Source: Prionace glauca (Eukaryota > Chordata > Chondrichthyes > Carcharhiniformes > Carcharhinidae). Taken from it: a stretch of 64,000 nucleotides of DNA. Each line of letters begins with the position of its first letter. The first letter of the stretch is position 1. Both the position numbers and the translations under genes were made by a program. The notes below the pieces were generated by a model. The model ran no database searches. It saw nothing but the letters and a program-made list of their open reading frames with translations, and was not told the DNA's origin. Below, in pieces: positions 25,118-37,214 of this stretch. The stretch spans positions 100,798,799-100,862,798 of the forward strand of contig CM075729.1 in the NCBI GenBank assembly GCA_037974335.1, read 5' to 3'.

Positions 25118-25323
25118 TTAACATGAAGTGGTGGAGGCTGCCTCGCTAAATATTTTTAAGAAACGGGTTGATGGGTTTTTGATAAGAGAAGGGATTAAGG
25201 GTTATGGGGAGAGGGCGGGAAGGTGGAGCTGAGTCACGACAGATCAGCCATGATCTTATTGAATGGCGGGGCAGGCTCGAAGGGCCAGATGGCCTACTCC
25301 TGCTCCTATTTCTTATGTTCTTA
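25118..25323 (+). mobile_element. CR1-like LINE 3' end (TTATGTTC-tail family)
   Basis: A 200-bp 3' end interrupting the gene B intron within duplication copy B. Copy A reads straight through at about 308, which marks this as an insertion. The junction shows a short AACAT-like duplication. Confidence 0.85.
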
Positions 25324-26659
25324 TTTCACCGCCAGTGTAATATCCAATATACAAACATTTAAATGTGTTTTACAAATGACTGCGAAATTCTAATCCCAGA
25401 TAATTCCAAATATATGCCATGCCTGTACTTGTGGCACGATTGGAGTTCTGAATAAAACAAATGGGCAGCACCATTTCAGAAATACATTTTTAAAAAACGC
25501 TATGAACATTGATATCAATACAAAATTCCTTAATTTCCCGGAAGTACAGTAGAACATAATACAGGTAGCATTCAAAAGTGCAGTTAATATGATTATTTTC
25601 GCCTGTCAACAGACGGTAGTTAGGCATGTCTCATGATTAACTAAATTTCATTTTGCACATAGAAAAAAATGTTCAAGATAATAACCCGTTGTCGTGTTTG
25701 TTCGAAAACAAGTTGCTGGAAATAATGCGAAACGAAAATCGTCACACCTAGTGGTTAGCAGTTCTGAATTAACAAATGCTGATTTGTGATCCATTCAGTT
25801 TGAGATTCTCGTAAAACAAAGTTTGTCTTATCATCTTGAGATTTGAGCGTTGTATGAAGTGGTGGAGACATAGTAATTGATATTTCTTGTCAGGCACTCT
25901 AGACTGTTACTGAAAGAAATGAATTCTAATGACACATTGATGTATGTTTAAACTGTTGCATTACTTCTTTACGAGATAGTCATACAGTTTAATAGTGATG
26001 TCACTGGGGTGTTCCAGAAGCTCCTACTATTAGTTTCAGTTTCTATTCTGTACAGGTAGCAGTTCCTGGAATAAATGTGTTATATGTTACCTTGAGTCTA
26101 CGTATGCAAACATCATCTTTTATATTTGTTCAAAACCTACGACACCTAGCACAGTTAAGATATTAGAGAAAATAAAATTGGCGATGAGGTTGGGATTTTG
26201 TTTCATTCAAAACATCGAAAAAAGATCCAACGTAAAAAAAAATTGCGGGTCCCCACAGCTCAACTATTAGCAGGCTCGAGAAAAGTGTCTGCAAGAGAAC
26301 TAGCGGGTCAATTGGGATCTACTGGCATGAATCATGGATTTCCTATGCATTATTTCTTTTAGTTTAAAACCCGCAACCCCGAACAAACTAAGTTACACGA
26401 TTGGAGTACAAAATGGTGGAATTGCAAAAGCCTCATTGCAATATATCTTTCATGTATTTCCAAAGAAAAATGAACAATAATAAAAAAGAAAATTGACTTT
26501 AGATTTTTATGGAAATGTGAAATAAACTTTTAAGATCAACAAAGATGAGCAGGACAGGACGGAAAATGCATTTTGGGCAGTTCAGGAGAATATCGAAGTA
26601 TGGTTACCGAGGTAACGGTAACAGATTTATACCTTTAGCAACTGAATATAATTACTTAC

Positions 26660-26759
26660 CGGGGATTCCAAAGGCTGCTATTATCGGATAATATATCATT
26701 ACAGTCTGTATGAGTGGCGGTAAGACGGTAAATGGATAAGAGCTGTATGGAACTCTCAT
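26660..26759 (-). CDS. GPR139-like receptor gene B, exon 1
   Basis: First coding exon of gene B: 33 codons plus one base, from the ATG at 26759-26757 to a GTAAGT donor. It encodes the short extracellular N terminus and the start of helix 1, ending IYYPIIAAFGIP. Joined across the 4439-bp GT-AG intron (22221-26659) to exon 2 it forms an unbroken 1005-nt reading frame. The start is the first ATG after an upstream in-frame stop and has A at -3. No N-glycosylation sequon is seen in the 20 or so extracellular residues. The coding bases equal gene A exon 1. Confidence 0.85.
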
Positions 26760-28019
26760 TCTGCCTGAGGATGTTTGTGACTCTTACAGCTGCACACGGA
26801 AATCCAAAGGACTGAGAGACGAGAGATTTTAAAAATCCCGTATTTATTACTGAGGCACTTCCCGTGGGATCAGAAAGAAGCAGGAGAAGTAACATTATTT
26901 CCAGTCATTTGGACAAACAGACAGCTTCCTTCAATGTAATGTTTGTATTGCACCCATCATATCGAAATTGATATTGTAGACATTTTCAAAGAAACAGCAT
27001 CAACATAATAATGTTTTAGTAATCTAAAAAAAATAAGAAATGGGCGAGACGATTGTGACCATTAAATGTGATCCTGCCTGATTTGTTAATTGGTTTTAAC
27101 ATCACTTCAATGTTCGTTCCCCATTACCACTGTTTCCCCTTGTTTTCGGCAAGATGATCGGCGTATCTTTATCTGTGTTCAATAAGATAGCCTCCACTGG
27201 TCCCCGGAGTGGCACAATTGTAAAGCTGACCACCCTCTGAGAGGGATTAGTCCTTAGCCGCCTCTGAAACGGGACAAACCCGCATTCTGAAAAGATGCCC
27301 ATGCGAGTGGACACAACAACTAAGTGTCAAACTTCTGAAACATCCTCAGATTTCATATGTTTCAATAAGATCGACTTTCAATCTTGAAAATGAGTATAGG
27401 TCCAAAACCGCTCGACTTCACACAAGAGCACGCATTATCACAGGAATCAAAGGACTGAGCCTGGCGTGAACTGCAAACCAATGCAGAGACCACGAAATAG
27501 GTTGGCTCAGACTGTTAGAGGACTCTGCGTGTTGTCCATAACGCCTCTTGCATTGTGAGGAAGGCTTTATTATTTTTAATCCTCACCTTTCCCCATCCTG
27601 TCCTGCAATGACGGTAAGCTTTCAATTTGCACTCCTAATTACATGCTGCATTTGCGTGCGAGCTCTTTCTGACTATGTACGAGGCCTCCAGTACTCTGCT
27701 TCTCACCATTCTCTCGCCATTAAATCAAACTTTGAGATCCCATGCTCCCTACCAAATTGTCTAACTACCTTTTCCCCACTCGTTCAACCTATCCATTTCA
27801 CTTTGAGCCCTCTTCACTCCGTGAGTTTTAACTTTCCATATCGTCAGAATGTCTGGCCCCTTCACCTCAATCACTAATGTTGATTGTTGATGATTGAGTT
27901 TCCAGAACTGACCGGTGCCCGGTGGGCAGACCGGCAAACTGCCCACAAGTTACAGTTTGCCGGTCAGAAAGTGGTCAATTTAACTCGAATTGCTGTTGGC
28001 TTTCCATTAACCAATCGAT

Positions 28020-29483
28020 GGTTAAAAAGGACAGTAGGAGGAGAGATAATAAGCCGTGGATAACGAAGGAGGTGAAGGAAAGTGTTAAATTAAAAGCGGA
28101 GGAGTTTAGAGTAGCTAAGAGCAGTGGACGAGAAGAAGATTGGAAAAGGTTTAAATGTCAACAAAGATTGACAAAGAAGTTGATAAAGGAGGGTAGGAGA
28201 AGCTATGAGGCTGGGCTAGCACTTAATATAAAAAAGGATAGCAAGAGTTTTTATAAATATATAAAAAGGAAGAGGCTGGCTAGGGTGAACGTTGGTCCTT
28301 TAGAGGATGAGAAAGGGGAGCTAGTGGTAGGGGATGGGTATATGGCTAAGGTCTTGAATAACTTTTTTGTTTCTGTCTTCATGGAGGAGGACGTGAATAA
28401 TTTGCTGGGTGTTAGCGATGGAAAGGTGGTAGGAATGGAGGGTCTTAATGACATTACTGTTACTAGAGAGGTGGTGCTCGACAGACTGGAGGGGCTGATT
28501 GTGGACAAGTCCCCAGGACCGGATGGAATGCATCCGAGGGTTCTGAAAGAAATGGCGGAGGTGATAGTGGATGCCTTGGTGGTTATTTTCCAGACGTCGC
28601 TGGATTCCGGGGAAGTGCCGGAAGATTGGAAAACGGCTAATGTTACGCCGTTGTTTAAGAAGGGTGGCAGGCAAAAGGCGGGGAATTATAGGCCGGTTAG
28701 TTTAACGTCTGTAGTAGGTAAAATGTTAGAATCCGTCATTAAGGAGGAAATAGCGAGGCATCTTGAGGGGAATTGCTTGATAGGGCGGACGCAACACGGT
28801 TTCATTAAAGGGAAGTCGTGTCTGACAAATTTACTGGAGTTCTATGAGGATGTGTCTAGGGCAGTGGATAGAGGAGAGCCGGTGGATGTGGTCTTTCTGG
28901 ATTTTCAGAAGGCGTTTGATAAGGTACCTCACAAGTGGTTATTGCAGAAGGTCAGGGGACATGGAGTTGGGGGTAGAGTGTTAGCGTGGATAGAGGATTG
29001 TCAAATAGGAGGCAGAGAGTGGGGGTCAATGGGAGATATTCGGATTGGCGGTTGGTGACTAGTGGGGTGCCCCAGGGGTTGGTGCTGGGGCCTCAGCTAT
29101 TTACCATTTATATAGATGATCTGGAGGAGGGAACCGAGTGCAGGGTGTCGAAATTTGCTGATGACACCAAGATTGGGGGAAAGGCAAATTGTGAGGAGGG
29201 TGTGGAGAGTCTGCAGAAGGATCTAGATAGGCTGGGCGAATGGGCCAGGAAATGGCAAATGGAATTTAATGTTGGCAAGTGTGAGGTGGTCCACTTTGGT
29301 AGGAAGAATGGTAGGAAGGACTATTACTTACGTGGCGAAAAACTGCAGCAGGCGACGGTGCAGAGGGACCTCGGGGTCCTTGTGCATGAGTCGCAAAAAC
29401 CCAGCTTGCAGGTGCAGCAGGTGGTCAGGAAGGCGAATGGGATGCTGGCCTTCATAGCGAAGGGGATTGAATATAAAAGTAGG
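28020..29483 (+). mobile_element. CR1-like LINE body truncated at both ends
   Basis: An open frame (27922-29058) carries the region between endonuclease and RT and the RT fingers: KSPGPDGMHPRVLKE, NYRPVSLTSVVGKMLES, VFLDFQKAFDKVPHK. A frameshift near 29000 leads into a second frame (28986-29486) with SGVPQGLVLGPQ and FADDTKIGG. The copy stops at AATATAAAAGTAGG, so the C-terminal domain and tail are absent. That is unusual, because CR1 insertions normally keep the 3' end. Copy A has non-LINE sequence at this place, so this may be a later deletion or a non-standard insertion. Confidence 0.85.
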
Positions 29484-29840
29484 TAGTACTTTCGAAGTGA
29501 CCCTTACAAATACCTTTTGCAAATCCAAGTAGATCACATTTACTTGTTCTCTTTATTCCCAGGTTGCTCATTACATCCTCCAAATTACTACAATTCCACT
29601 TTAATGGATTCTGGATGATTGTGTAATGTGATATATCTCCCACCGCTACTCCCTTCATGCATGATTCCAGTGGTTTTCCATATTAGATGTTAACTTAACT
29701 GACCTACTGTCTCCTATTTTCTGTTTCCTTCCTTTTAGGTTCGGATTGCCCATTAAGGTGAATTTTGGCACATCGTCTGTTTCACTTGCCCATGAAAGGA
29801 AACCTGTTTCCCAACTTTTTGCTCTGGCTCTGCCTAAACG

Positions 29841-30058
29841 TGATATGGGTTTGCCGGCGTTGGACTGGCGTAAACACAGTAAAAAGTCTGACAACACCAG
29901 GTTTTAGTCCAACCTATTTATTTGATAATATACTCACAAGCTTTCGGGGTTAGTCCCTTCGTCAGGTGAATGAAGGGACTAACCCCCAAAGCTTGTGAGT
30001 CTATTATCAAATAAATTGGTTGGACTAAAACCTGGTGTTGTCAGACTTTTTACTCTGA
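29841..30058. mobile_element. Palindromic Penelope-like terminal fragment
   Basis: Two arms of about 85 bp (29879-29964 and 29970-30053) are inverted copies, each containing ACACCAGGTTTTAGTCCAAC or its complement and the AAAGCTTGTGAGT segment. The piece is flanked by CTAAACG on both sides (29834-29840 and 30059-30065), a 7-bp target duplication. Copy A has a single CTAAATG at the corresponding site. It is a compact remnant made only of the terminal repeat, head to head. Confidence 0.8.
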
Positions 30059-31218
30059 CTAAACGGCCATTTTCCAATTTCGGTATATCGTTCCTTATGC
30101 CCTTTACGATGTAGTGGCTTATTATTTTGGACCTATCAACTGCTCTCTTCACTCTGCTCAAACAAAACTTCAGACAACTCGATTTCCCTTCCTTCCACCA
30201 TAAGAGCTGACATTCTAAAGCCCCTTGCCTCGGACTCAGTTCACTTCCCTTTCAGAACAGCAGCCATCCTAATGTCATACAAAGATCAGCTCAGCATCAA
30301 TTCTCACTCCAGCATATTGGATATTTCCAGTCCAGCAATGATCGTGTATAATTTCACGGAGGATGGGCACCATCTATGTGGTTAGGCTTTTAATGTAAAA
30401 ATCACCTTACCAAAATATTCTAGAGGTTCATGACATTGAAGTTGCGCTTGAGCTTTCCACTTTGTTCCCTTCATTACCTAGCTGTAGGAATTGATATTAT
30501 AAGTTAATTGTTATGTTTCTTGCTCTTTAATGGTAAGCAAAGTGTAAGGAAAACTTAATTTTTATTCCTTTCTTACCGACTTCATCCTTCTCCCAGGCAG
30601 CAACCTGATCTTAAACCAGTCCCTCCATATAAACTTATCTTCACGAATGATATGCAGATAAGTCTCTAACCCTGATTCTTGAGATCACTAAGACTACCTC
30701 TTTCCTCCTGTGTAACATCGCCGGACTTCACCCCTCTCACAGTTTAGCGGTTGCTGAAATTCCCACTGACAGTGTAGTAACGAGAGCCTTTAAATGACGA
30801 GTTTCTGGAAGGTGATGTGATCCGATCAGCAAATCAAGCCGAACAGCGAGAATCCGGGGCTAAGTGCGCGCTTATTCGGGCAGAATCGGCGCATCCTATG
30901 TTGTTATAATTATTCTAATAAGCAGTTTGTTGTGGTCCAAAGATGGTGATCGCTCATCACTCAGATACTACATTGGCCTCATGGATCACTAGAAGCGCCG
31001 CGGGGAAAAGAGCAAACAAACTTACTGGTCAAATAATTCAGGTCAAGCAATTCTCCAACCAATGAGTTACTAAAATGCTTACTCAGCAAATTAGAGCCGT
31101 TTGATCCGAACTCCGAAGATTCGTTTCAATAAATTGAACGTTCGCAGTTTTCTCGCAGTTCGCGGGGACAAAGGAAATATGAAGTGGGGAAGGTGTGTTG
31201 GGGAGCGATGCACGGAGA

Positions 31219-31562
31219 GAAATCATAGAAGCCTACAGTGCTGAAAGAAGCCCTTCGGCCCATCGAGTCTGCACCGAACACAATCCCACACAGGCCCTAC
31301 TCCCATATCCCTATATATTATACCCACTAATCCCTCTAACCTATGCATTCCTGGACAATAAGGGGCAATTTCTTAGCATGGCCAATCAACGTAACCCGCA
31401 CATCTTTGGGTTGTGGGAGGAAACCGGAGCACCCGGAGAAAACCCACGCAGACACGAGGAGAATGTGCAAACTCCACACAGACAGTGACCCGAGCCAGGA
31501 ATTGAACGCAGGACTCTGGAGCTGTGAAGCAGCAGTGCTAACCACTGTGCTACCGTGCCGTA
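31219..31562 (-). mobile_element. tRNA-derived SINE, family 1, full length
   Basis: Minus-strand copy with an intact layout: head CGGCACGGTAGCACAGTGG, an altered box B (GCGTTCAATTCC), core GTGTGGAGTTTGCACATTC, and a 3' part with GGGCCGAAGGGC. It is absent from the matching place in copy A near 7140. Confidence 0.85.
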
Positions 31563-32284
31563 GGTACTACCAGGTAGTATAAATGTCATGCTACTTATAA
31601 TCTGTGGAGCGCAAACTTCTAATTTAATGGAATTTGAGATCTCCAGATGCCGTGATACAAGAATTTCACAGAGTTAATAAAAAGGACGTTACCATTCGAA
31701 GCCCTCGGTAATTATTCAAAGAAATAAATTGAATTTGGCACAAGAGCCTCCAGTGAAGAGATAGCAATTTTTTTCGGCCAGATTAAGGGCAATAGCAGGG
31801 CATTATTAATATGGACCTGCCGTTAATGGCACATTGAGAGACTCTAGTGATTGAAGAATAACATGGTGAGACAGAAGAACTCTTAGAAGAGTCGAAGATA
31901 ATGCCAAAGATTTCTCTAGCAATATAAAGCGCAGAAAACGGCAATCTAGAGCTTCAAACTTTGCAAGCATTCAATATGGTGAAGTCCACAATCCCTGGTG
32001 TGAATCCGTAAGCAGCAACACCATAATTTAGGGTGCAGGCTTTAACGAACAGAGAAACAAAGTTGGAGAGTCCTGTGGCCTCCTTCTGCACTGTGGCCTA
32101 CTTAAGATGGAGATAGGTAAGGGAGCCTCCAACCTTGCGATCTCCTAGGAGGGATTCAACCTCTTAGATTAAAGGACACTGCAGCCAGGCCAGCCACATA
32201 TACAGGAGAGGCTTTCAAATCATGAGGTCAACAAGAGCTGCCTGGAACTCAGAGTTACAGGCATTATTGTAGTTTCAGACTAGG

Positions 32285-35200
32285 TTTAGAACATAGAACA
32301 TTACAGCACAAACAGGCCCTTCGGCCCTCGAGTTGCGCCAATCACATCAACCCCACCAATCCATAGACCTATCTATAACCCCCAATCCCATTAAACCCCA
32401 TATACTCATCCAGAAGTCTTTTAAAAGACCCCAGCGAGTTCACCTCCACCACCGATGACGGCAGCCGATTCCATTCACTCACCACCCTCTGAGTGAAAAA
32501 CTTACCCCTAAGTACTTCTGTACTTCCTCTGTACTTCCCTCTGTACTTCCCTCCCCGCACCTTAAATCTGTGTCCTCTGGTAGCGACCATTTCAACCCGG
32601 GGAAATAGCCTCTGAGAGTCCACCCTATCTATTCCTCTCAACATTTTATAAACCTCTATCAGGTCGCCTCTCAACCTTCGCCTCTCTAGGAAAAAGAGTC
32701 CCAGCTCCCTCAACCTATCTTCATAAGGCATGCCTCCCAGTCCAGGCAACATCCTTGTAAATCTCCTCTGCACCCTTTCAATAGCTTCTACGTCTTTCCT
32801 ATAGTGAGGCGACCAGAACTGCGCACAGTTCTGGTCGCCTCCAAATGAGGCCTGACAAGGGTCCTGTAAATTTGCAGCATTACCTCCCGACTCCTAAACT
32901 CAATCCCTCGATTAATGAAGGCCAGTACACCATACGCCTTCTTGACCACCTCCTCCACCTGCGAGGCCGATTTAAGAGTCCTGTGGACCCGGACCCCGAG
33001 ATCCTTCTGCTCTTCAACGCTACTAAGACTCCTGCCCTTGATAGTTCATCCTGTTGGTTCTGCCGAAATGGACGACTACACATTTATCCGCGTTGAAGTC
33101 CATCTGCCACTTCTCCGCCCATTCCTGCATCCTATCTATGTCCTGCTGCAACTTTTGACATCCTTCCAGACCATCCACAACACCACCGACCTTTGTGTCA
33201 TCAGCGAACTTGCTAACCCATCCCTCCACTTCCTCATCCAGGTCATTTATGAAAATGACAAACAGCAAGGGTCCCAGAACAGATCCCTGGGGCACCCCAC
33301 TGGTGACTGACCTCCATTCCGAAAAAGACCCATCCACAACCACTCTCTGCCTTCTGCAGGCAAGCCAGTTCTGGATCCACAAGGCCAAAGGCCCTTGGAT
33401 CCCATGCCCTCTCACCTTCTCAAGAAGTCTTGCATTGGGGACCTTATCAAACGCCTTGCTGAAGTCCATGTACACTACGTCCACAGCACTTCCTTCGTCA
33501 ATGTGTTCAGTCACATTATCGAAGAACTCAACTAGGCTCGTAAGGCACAACCTGCCCTTGACAAATCCATGCTGACTATTCCTGATCATGTCAAACCTCT
33601 CCAAATGCTCGTAAATCTTGTCCCTCAGAAGCCTCTCCATCAGCTTACCAACCACTGAGGTCAGACTCACCGGGCGGTAATTTCCCGGGCTATCTCTGTT
33701 CCCTTTCTTGAAAATAGGGACTACATCCGCAATCCTCCAATCTTCCGGAACCTCTCCCATCTCCATTGACGATGCAAAGATCATCGCCAGGGGCTCTGCA
33801 ATCACTTCCCTCGCCTCCCACAGTATCCTGGGGTACATCCCATCTGGTCCCGGCGACTTATCTATTTTGATAGAATTCAAAAGTTCTAACACATCCTCCT
33901 CCTTAATGTCCACGTACTCAATCTTTTCCATCTGCTGCAAGTCCATAGCAAGATCTCCCAGATCAACTTCCACTGTGAATACTGAGGCAAAGTACTCATT
34001 AAGCACCTCCGCCATTTCTTCTGGTTCCACACAGACCTTTCCCCCTTCACCTTTTATAGGTCCTATCCTTTCCCTTCTCACCCTTTTACCTTTCACATAT
34101 TTATAGAAGGCCTTGGGATTTTCCTTAATCTTACCTGCCAAGGTCTTCTCATGACCCCTTCTGGCTCTCCTAATTTCCCTTTTAACCTCCTTTCTACAGT
34201 CCTTATACTCTTCAAGATCCTTAACCTCTCCTAGTTCCCTGAACCTTTTGTACACCTTCCTTTTCCTCCTGACTAGGTTCAACACAGCCTTCGTGCACCA
34301 CGACCTACCAAAACCCCCTTGTCTCATCGGAACATTGTCATGCAGAGCGCCAGACAAACATTCCTTGAATATCCGCCACCTTCCTTCGGTACTTTTCCCT
34401 AAGAACGCCTCCTTCCAGTTTATTTGTCCAAGTAACTTCCTGACTTCCTCGTATCTCCCCTTACTCCAGACAAACACCTTCCTAGCCTGCCTGATACTAT
34501 CTCGTTCCAATGCAATTGTGAAGGAGATAGAATTATGGTCACCATTCCCAAGGTGCTCTCCTACCGAGAGATCCATCACCTGCCCTGGTTCATTCGCCAG
34601 TACCAGGTCAAGTACAGCCTCTCCCCTCGTAGGCTTGTCCACATACTGTGTCAGGAAACCTTCCTGAACACACCTAACAAACTCCTCCCCAGCCAAACCC
34701 CTTACCCTAGGGATATTCCAGTCGATGTTTGGGAAATTGAAGTCTCCCATCACGACAACTCTGTTTTTAATACATTTCTCCAGAATCTGGTTCCCTATCT
34801 GCACTTCAACTTCCCTGTCACTATTGGGCGGCCTATAGACTACACCCAGCAAAGTTTTCGACCCTTTGCTGTTCGTAACTTCCACCCACAGAGACTCTGT
34901 AGAAAGTCCCTCCACGGCATCCTCTTTCTCTGCAGCCATGACACTGTCCCTGATTAACAGTGCCACTCCACCACCTCTTCTGCCAGCCTCCCTGTCCTTC
35001 CTGAAACATCTGAAACCTGGCACCTGAAGTACCCAGTCCTGTCCCTGAGACATCCAAGTCTCCGTAATGGCCACCACATCACATTCCCAAGCAGCTATGC
35101 ACGCCCTAAGCTCATCTACCTTATTTACTATACTCCTTGCATTAAAATATATACACTTCAGCCCCTCAGTCTGGGCATTTCCCTTCTCCACCCCCTGTCT

Positions 35201-35680
35201 ACCCTCCCTCCCATATTGCCTGCGGTCCTCTCCTACCTTTAAAGTATTAAAGTACATGCATTTCAAACCCTGCTCCGCCCCACCCCCACTACGCCGTGCC
35301 TTGCATTCCCCATCTATGCCCCCCTCACTTTCACCCCCTCTACTCAAGATCCCACCCCATCTAACCCACACCACACTGTCCCCCATCAAACACTCCCAGG
35401 ACAGGGACAGCACAGGGTTAGATACAGAGTAAAGCTCCCTCTACACTGTCCCCCATCAAACACTCCCAGGACAGGTACAGCACGGGATTAGATACAGAGT
35501 AAAGCTCCCTCTACACTGTCCTCATCAAACACTCTCAGGACAGGGACAGCACGGGGTTAGATACAGAATAAAGCTCCCTCTACACTGTCCCCCATCAAAC
35601 ACTCCCAGGACAGGTACAGCACGGGGTTAGATATAGAGTAAAGCTCCCTCTACACTATCCCCATCAAACACTCCCAGGAA
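32285..35680 (-). mobile_element. CR1-like LINE, nearly full length, with 5' monomers
   Basis: The open frame 33023-35413 (796 residues) holds an APE endonuclease (YFNARSIVNK, ITETW, VYRPPNSD, GDFNFPNIDWN, LDLVLANEPG, GNGDHNS) and then the RT (KSPGPDGMYPRIL, QHGFVKG, VVYMDFSKAFDKVPN, GVPQGSVLGPLLFV, catalytic FADDTK). A frame change after VVVHFGRTN separates the C-terminal CR1 domain, part of which is open at 32369-32773 with a small TCTGTACTTCCC expansion. The 3' end has ACATAGAAC-type repeats. At the 5' end the frame emerges from 70-bp monomers (35374-35679). No separate ORF1 is seen. It needs only a few changes from an open state and looks fairly young among the window's LINEs. Confidence 0.92.
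35374..35679. repeat. 70-bp tandem monomers at the LINE 5' end
   Basis: About 4.3 copies of a unit containing AAAGCTCCCTCTACACTGTC and CATCAAACACTCCCAGGACA. Unit starts fall at 35431, 35501, 35570 and 35640, so the period is 69-70 bp. The array directly precedes the coding part of the minus-strand LINE, and its first partial copy overlaps the ORF start. Tandem 5' monomers in LINEs often carry promoter activity; that role is inferred here. Confidence 0.85.
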
Positions 35681-36029
35681 CGTATTTAGCACCATTAGAT
35701 TAGGTTACATTGAATGGTTATTGTTAAGACTGATGAAGGAAGCCGGCATGATGTCGAAGAAAATAGCAATAGCTTTTGGGTGGGAGGCTGGTTTGAGTCA
35801 TGGAATGGGCTTTGTCGACGACCCCTTTGTAGTTTTTTGCAGTCCTGAATAGAACAGGAGCTATATTAAGCTGTAATGCAACCAGAAAAAATGCTTTGAA
35901 GATCTATTACTCTGAATCGGTGATGGATTAAAAAGAAACATTTCTGGTCATGCAGAGTGTTTCTCTTTATCTCTATCCCATTGCATTCCAAATTCATTTA
36001 ACGTGATCTTCTCTCACATTATTTGCAGC

Positions 36030-36325
36030 AGCATGGTTATTTGTTCTTTGCACAGTGGTCAGCACTGCCGCTTCACAGCTCCAAGGACCTGGGTTCGATT
36101 CCCGGCTCGGGTCACTGTCTGTGTGGAGTTTGCACATTCTCCTTGTGTCTGTGTGGATTTCCTCCGGATGCTCTGATTCCTCCCAAGATGTGCGGGTTAG
36201 GTTGACCTTAGATACATAGGTTAAAGGATTAGTGGGTAAAATCTGTACGGATATGGGGGTAGAGCCTGGGTGGGATTGTGGCTGGTGCAGACTCGATGGG
36301 CTGTAGGATTTCTATGATTTATTTT
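36030..36325 (+). mobile_element. tRNA-derived SINE, family 1
   Basis: Plus-strand copy with box A-like TGGTCAGCACTGCCG, an exact GGTTCGATTCC box B, the GTGTGGAGTTTGCACATTC core and an end reading GATTTCTATGATT. The preceding 35690-36030 has no recognised feature. Confidence 0.88.
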
Positions 36326-36329
36326 TCTG

Positions 36330-36830
36330 TTCTCATACCATTACTGAAATCATTAAAAGCAAGGTCACATTCTTGTTTTTTGTGATGGTGGGGAAGAGTA
36401 CTGCTTCATTGTTCTGACTTTAACCACAGCCTTTGGCACGATAGACTACAAGATCCATCATCGAATAACAACCCCAGTCACACCTTCTGCTGTTGTAGTT
36501 CCTATACTCTGGAATATTTGATTGAATACAGCAGTGGTAATGCTGAAGCAGGGACAATGTTATTGAAACTTAAAGTACAAATGATGGTAATTTGGCATTG
36601 TGCTTGTGCTCCTCTTTGACAGCACTATCCAATTACCCAATTTATCTGGCAGGACTTTCGCATAACCCTGTGCTTTTCCCTTTGATGTTCGTATTCAATT
36701 TTTTATCAAAACTTTGTATCAACAGACCTTTCACTCCAGATCGTCTCAAAAAACTGCAGTCTTTCTCCGCTCATACTCTGCATTTTTCTCAATGAAATTA
36801 AACGTCTGGCCCTCTGATAACTAACACGTT
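36330..36830. other. Unassigned intergenic stretch
   Basis: No gene or clear repeat recognised; small open frames without family features. Confidence 0.3.
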
Positions 36831-36831
36831 T

Positions 36832-36985
36832 GTAGAGATGCCGGCATTGGACTGGGGTGAACACAGTAAGAAGTCTCACAACACCAGGTTATAGTCCAAC
36901 CAGTTTATTTGATAGTAATCCCACAAGCTTTTGGAAACGATGTTCCTTCATCAGGTGTGTGGTGGTGTTGTGAGACTTCTTACTA
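36832..36985 (+). mobile_element. Penelope-like terminal fragment, foldback
   Basis: Begins GATGCCGGCATTGGACTGG and contains GTAAGAAGTCTCACAACACC near 36866. It ends with the complement GGTGTTGTGAGACTTCTTAC at about 36965-36984, so a short arm is inverted at its right end. This is the same architecture in miniature as 17465-19026 and 29841-30058. Confidence 0.7.
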
Positions 36986-37214
36986 AACTAACACATTTGC
37001 CAGTGGAAACTTCCTTCTTATTTATATTGTATTTAGTGCAGAAAATATTAGTCTCAATAGAACTGTGTGATGTTTATCGCTTTCACGTGGTTTCTACAAC
37101 CCTATCAACGCTATCTCTTTCTCCCTTGCTTATTTTTCTAACCTCACCATCAAATTATCTATACCCTTCACCTAACCACTAATTACGATAGCAAAATCCC
37201 CATTTGCATCCTCA

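Larger units (their letters stand above)
24823..32097. repeat. Segmental duplication, copy B
   Basis: Second copy of the block at 1-7690. It holds the distal part of the gene B intron, exon 1 of gene B and the upstream flank. Insertions private to this copy are a CR1 tail (25118-25323), a two-end truncated CR1 body (about 28020-29483), a palindromic Penelope-like end (about 29841-30058) and a tRNA-SINE (31219-31562). Copy A bridges each site without the insert, so these insertions came after the duplication or were lost from copy A. Stretches 27010-28020 and 30070-31200 are duplicate flank with no further gene seen. Confidence 0.88.

Noticed and set aside
35374-35679. Possible CRISPR-like array
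   Set aside because: The 70-bp units are repeated whole, without distinct spacers, and belong to a LINE 5' end in vertebrate DNA.
36047-36115. Possible tRNA gene (box A and exact box B)
   Set aside because: It is the head of a SINE present in many copies here; the cloverleaf is not complete and the SINE body follows directly.
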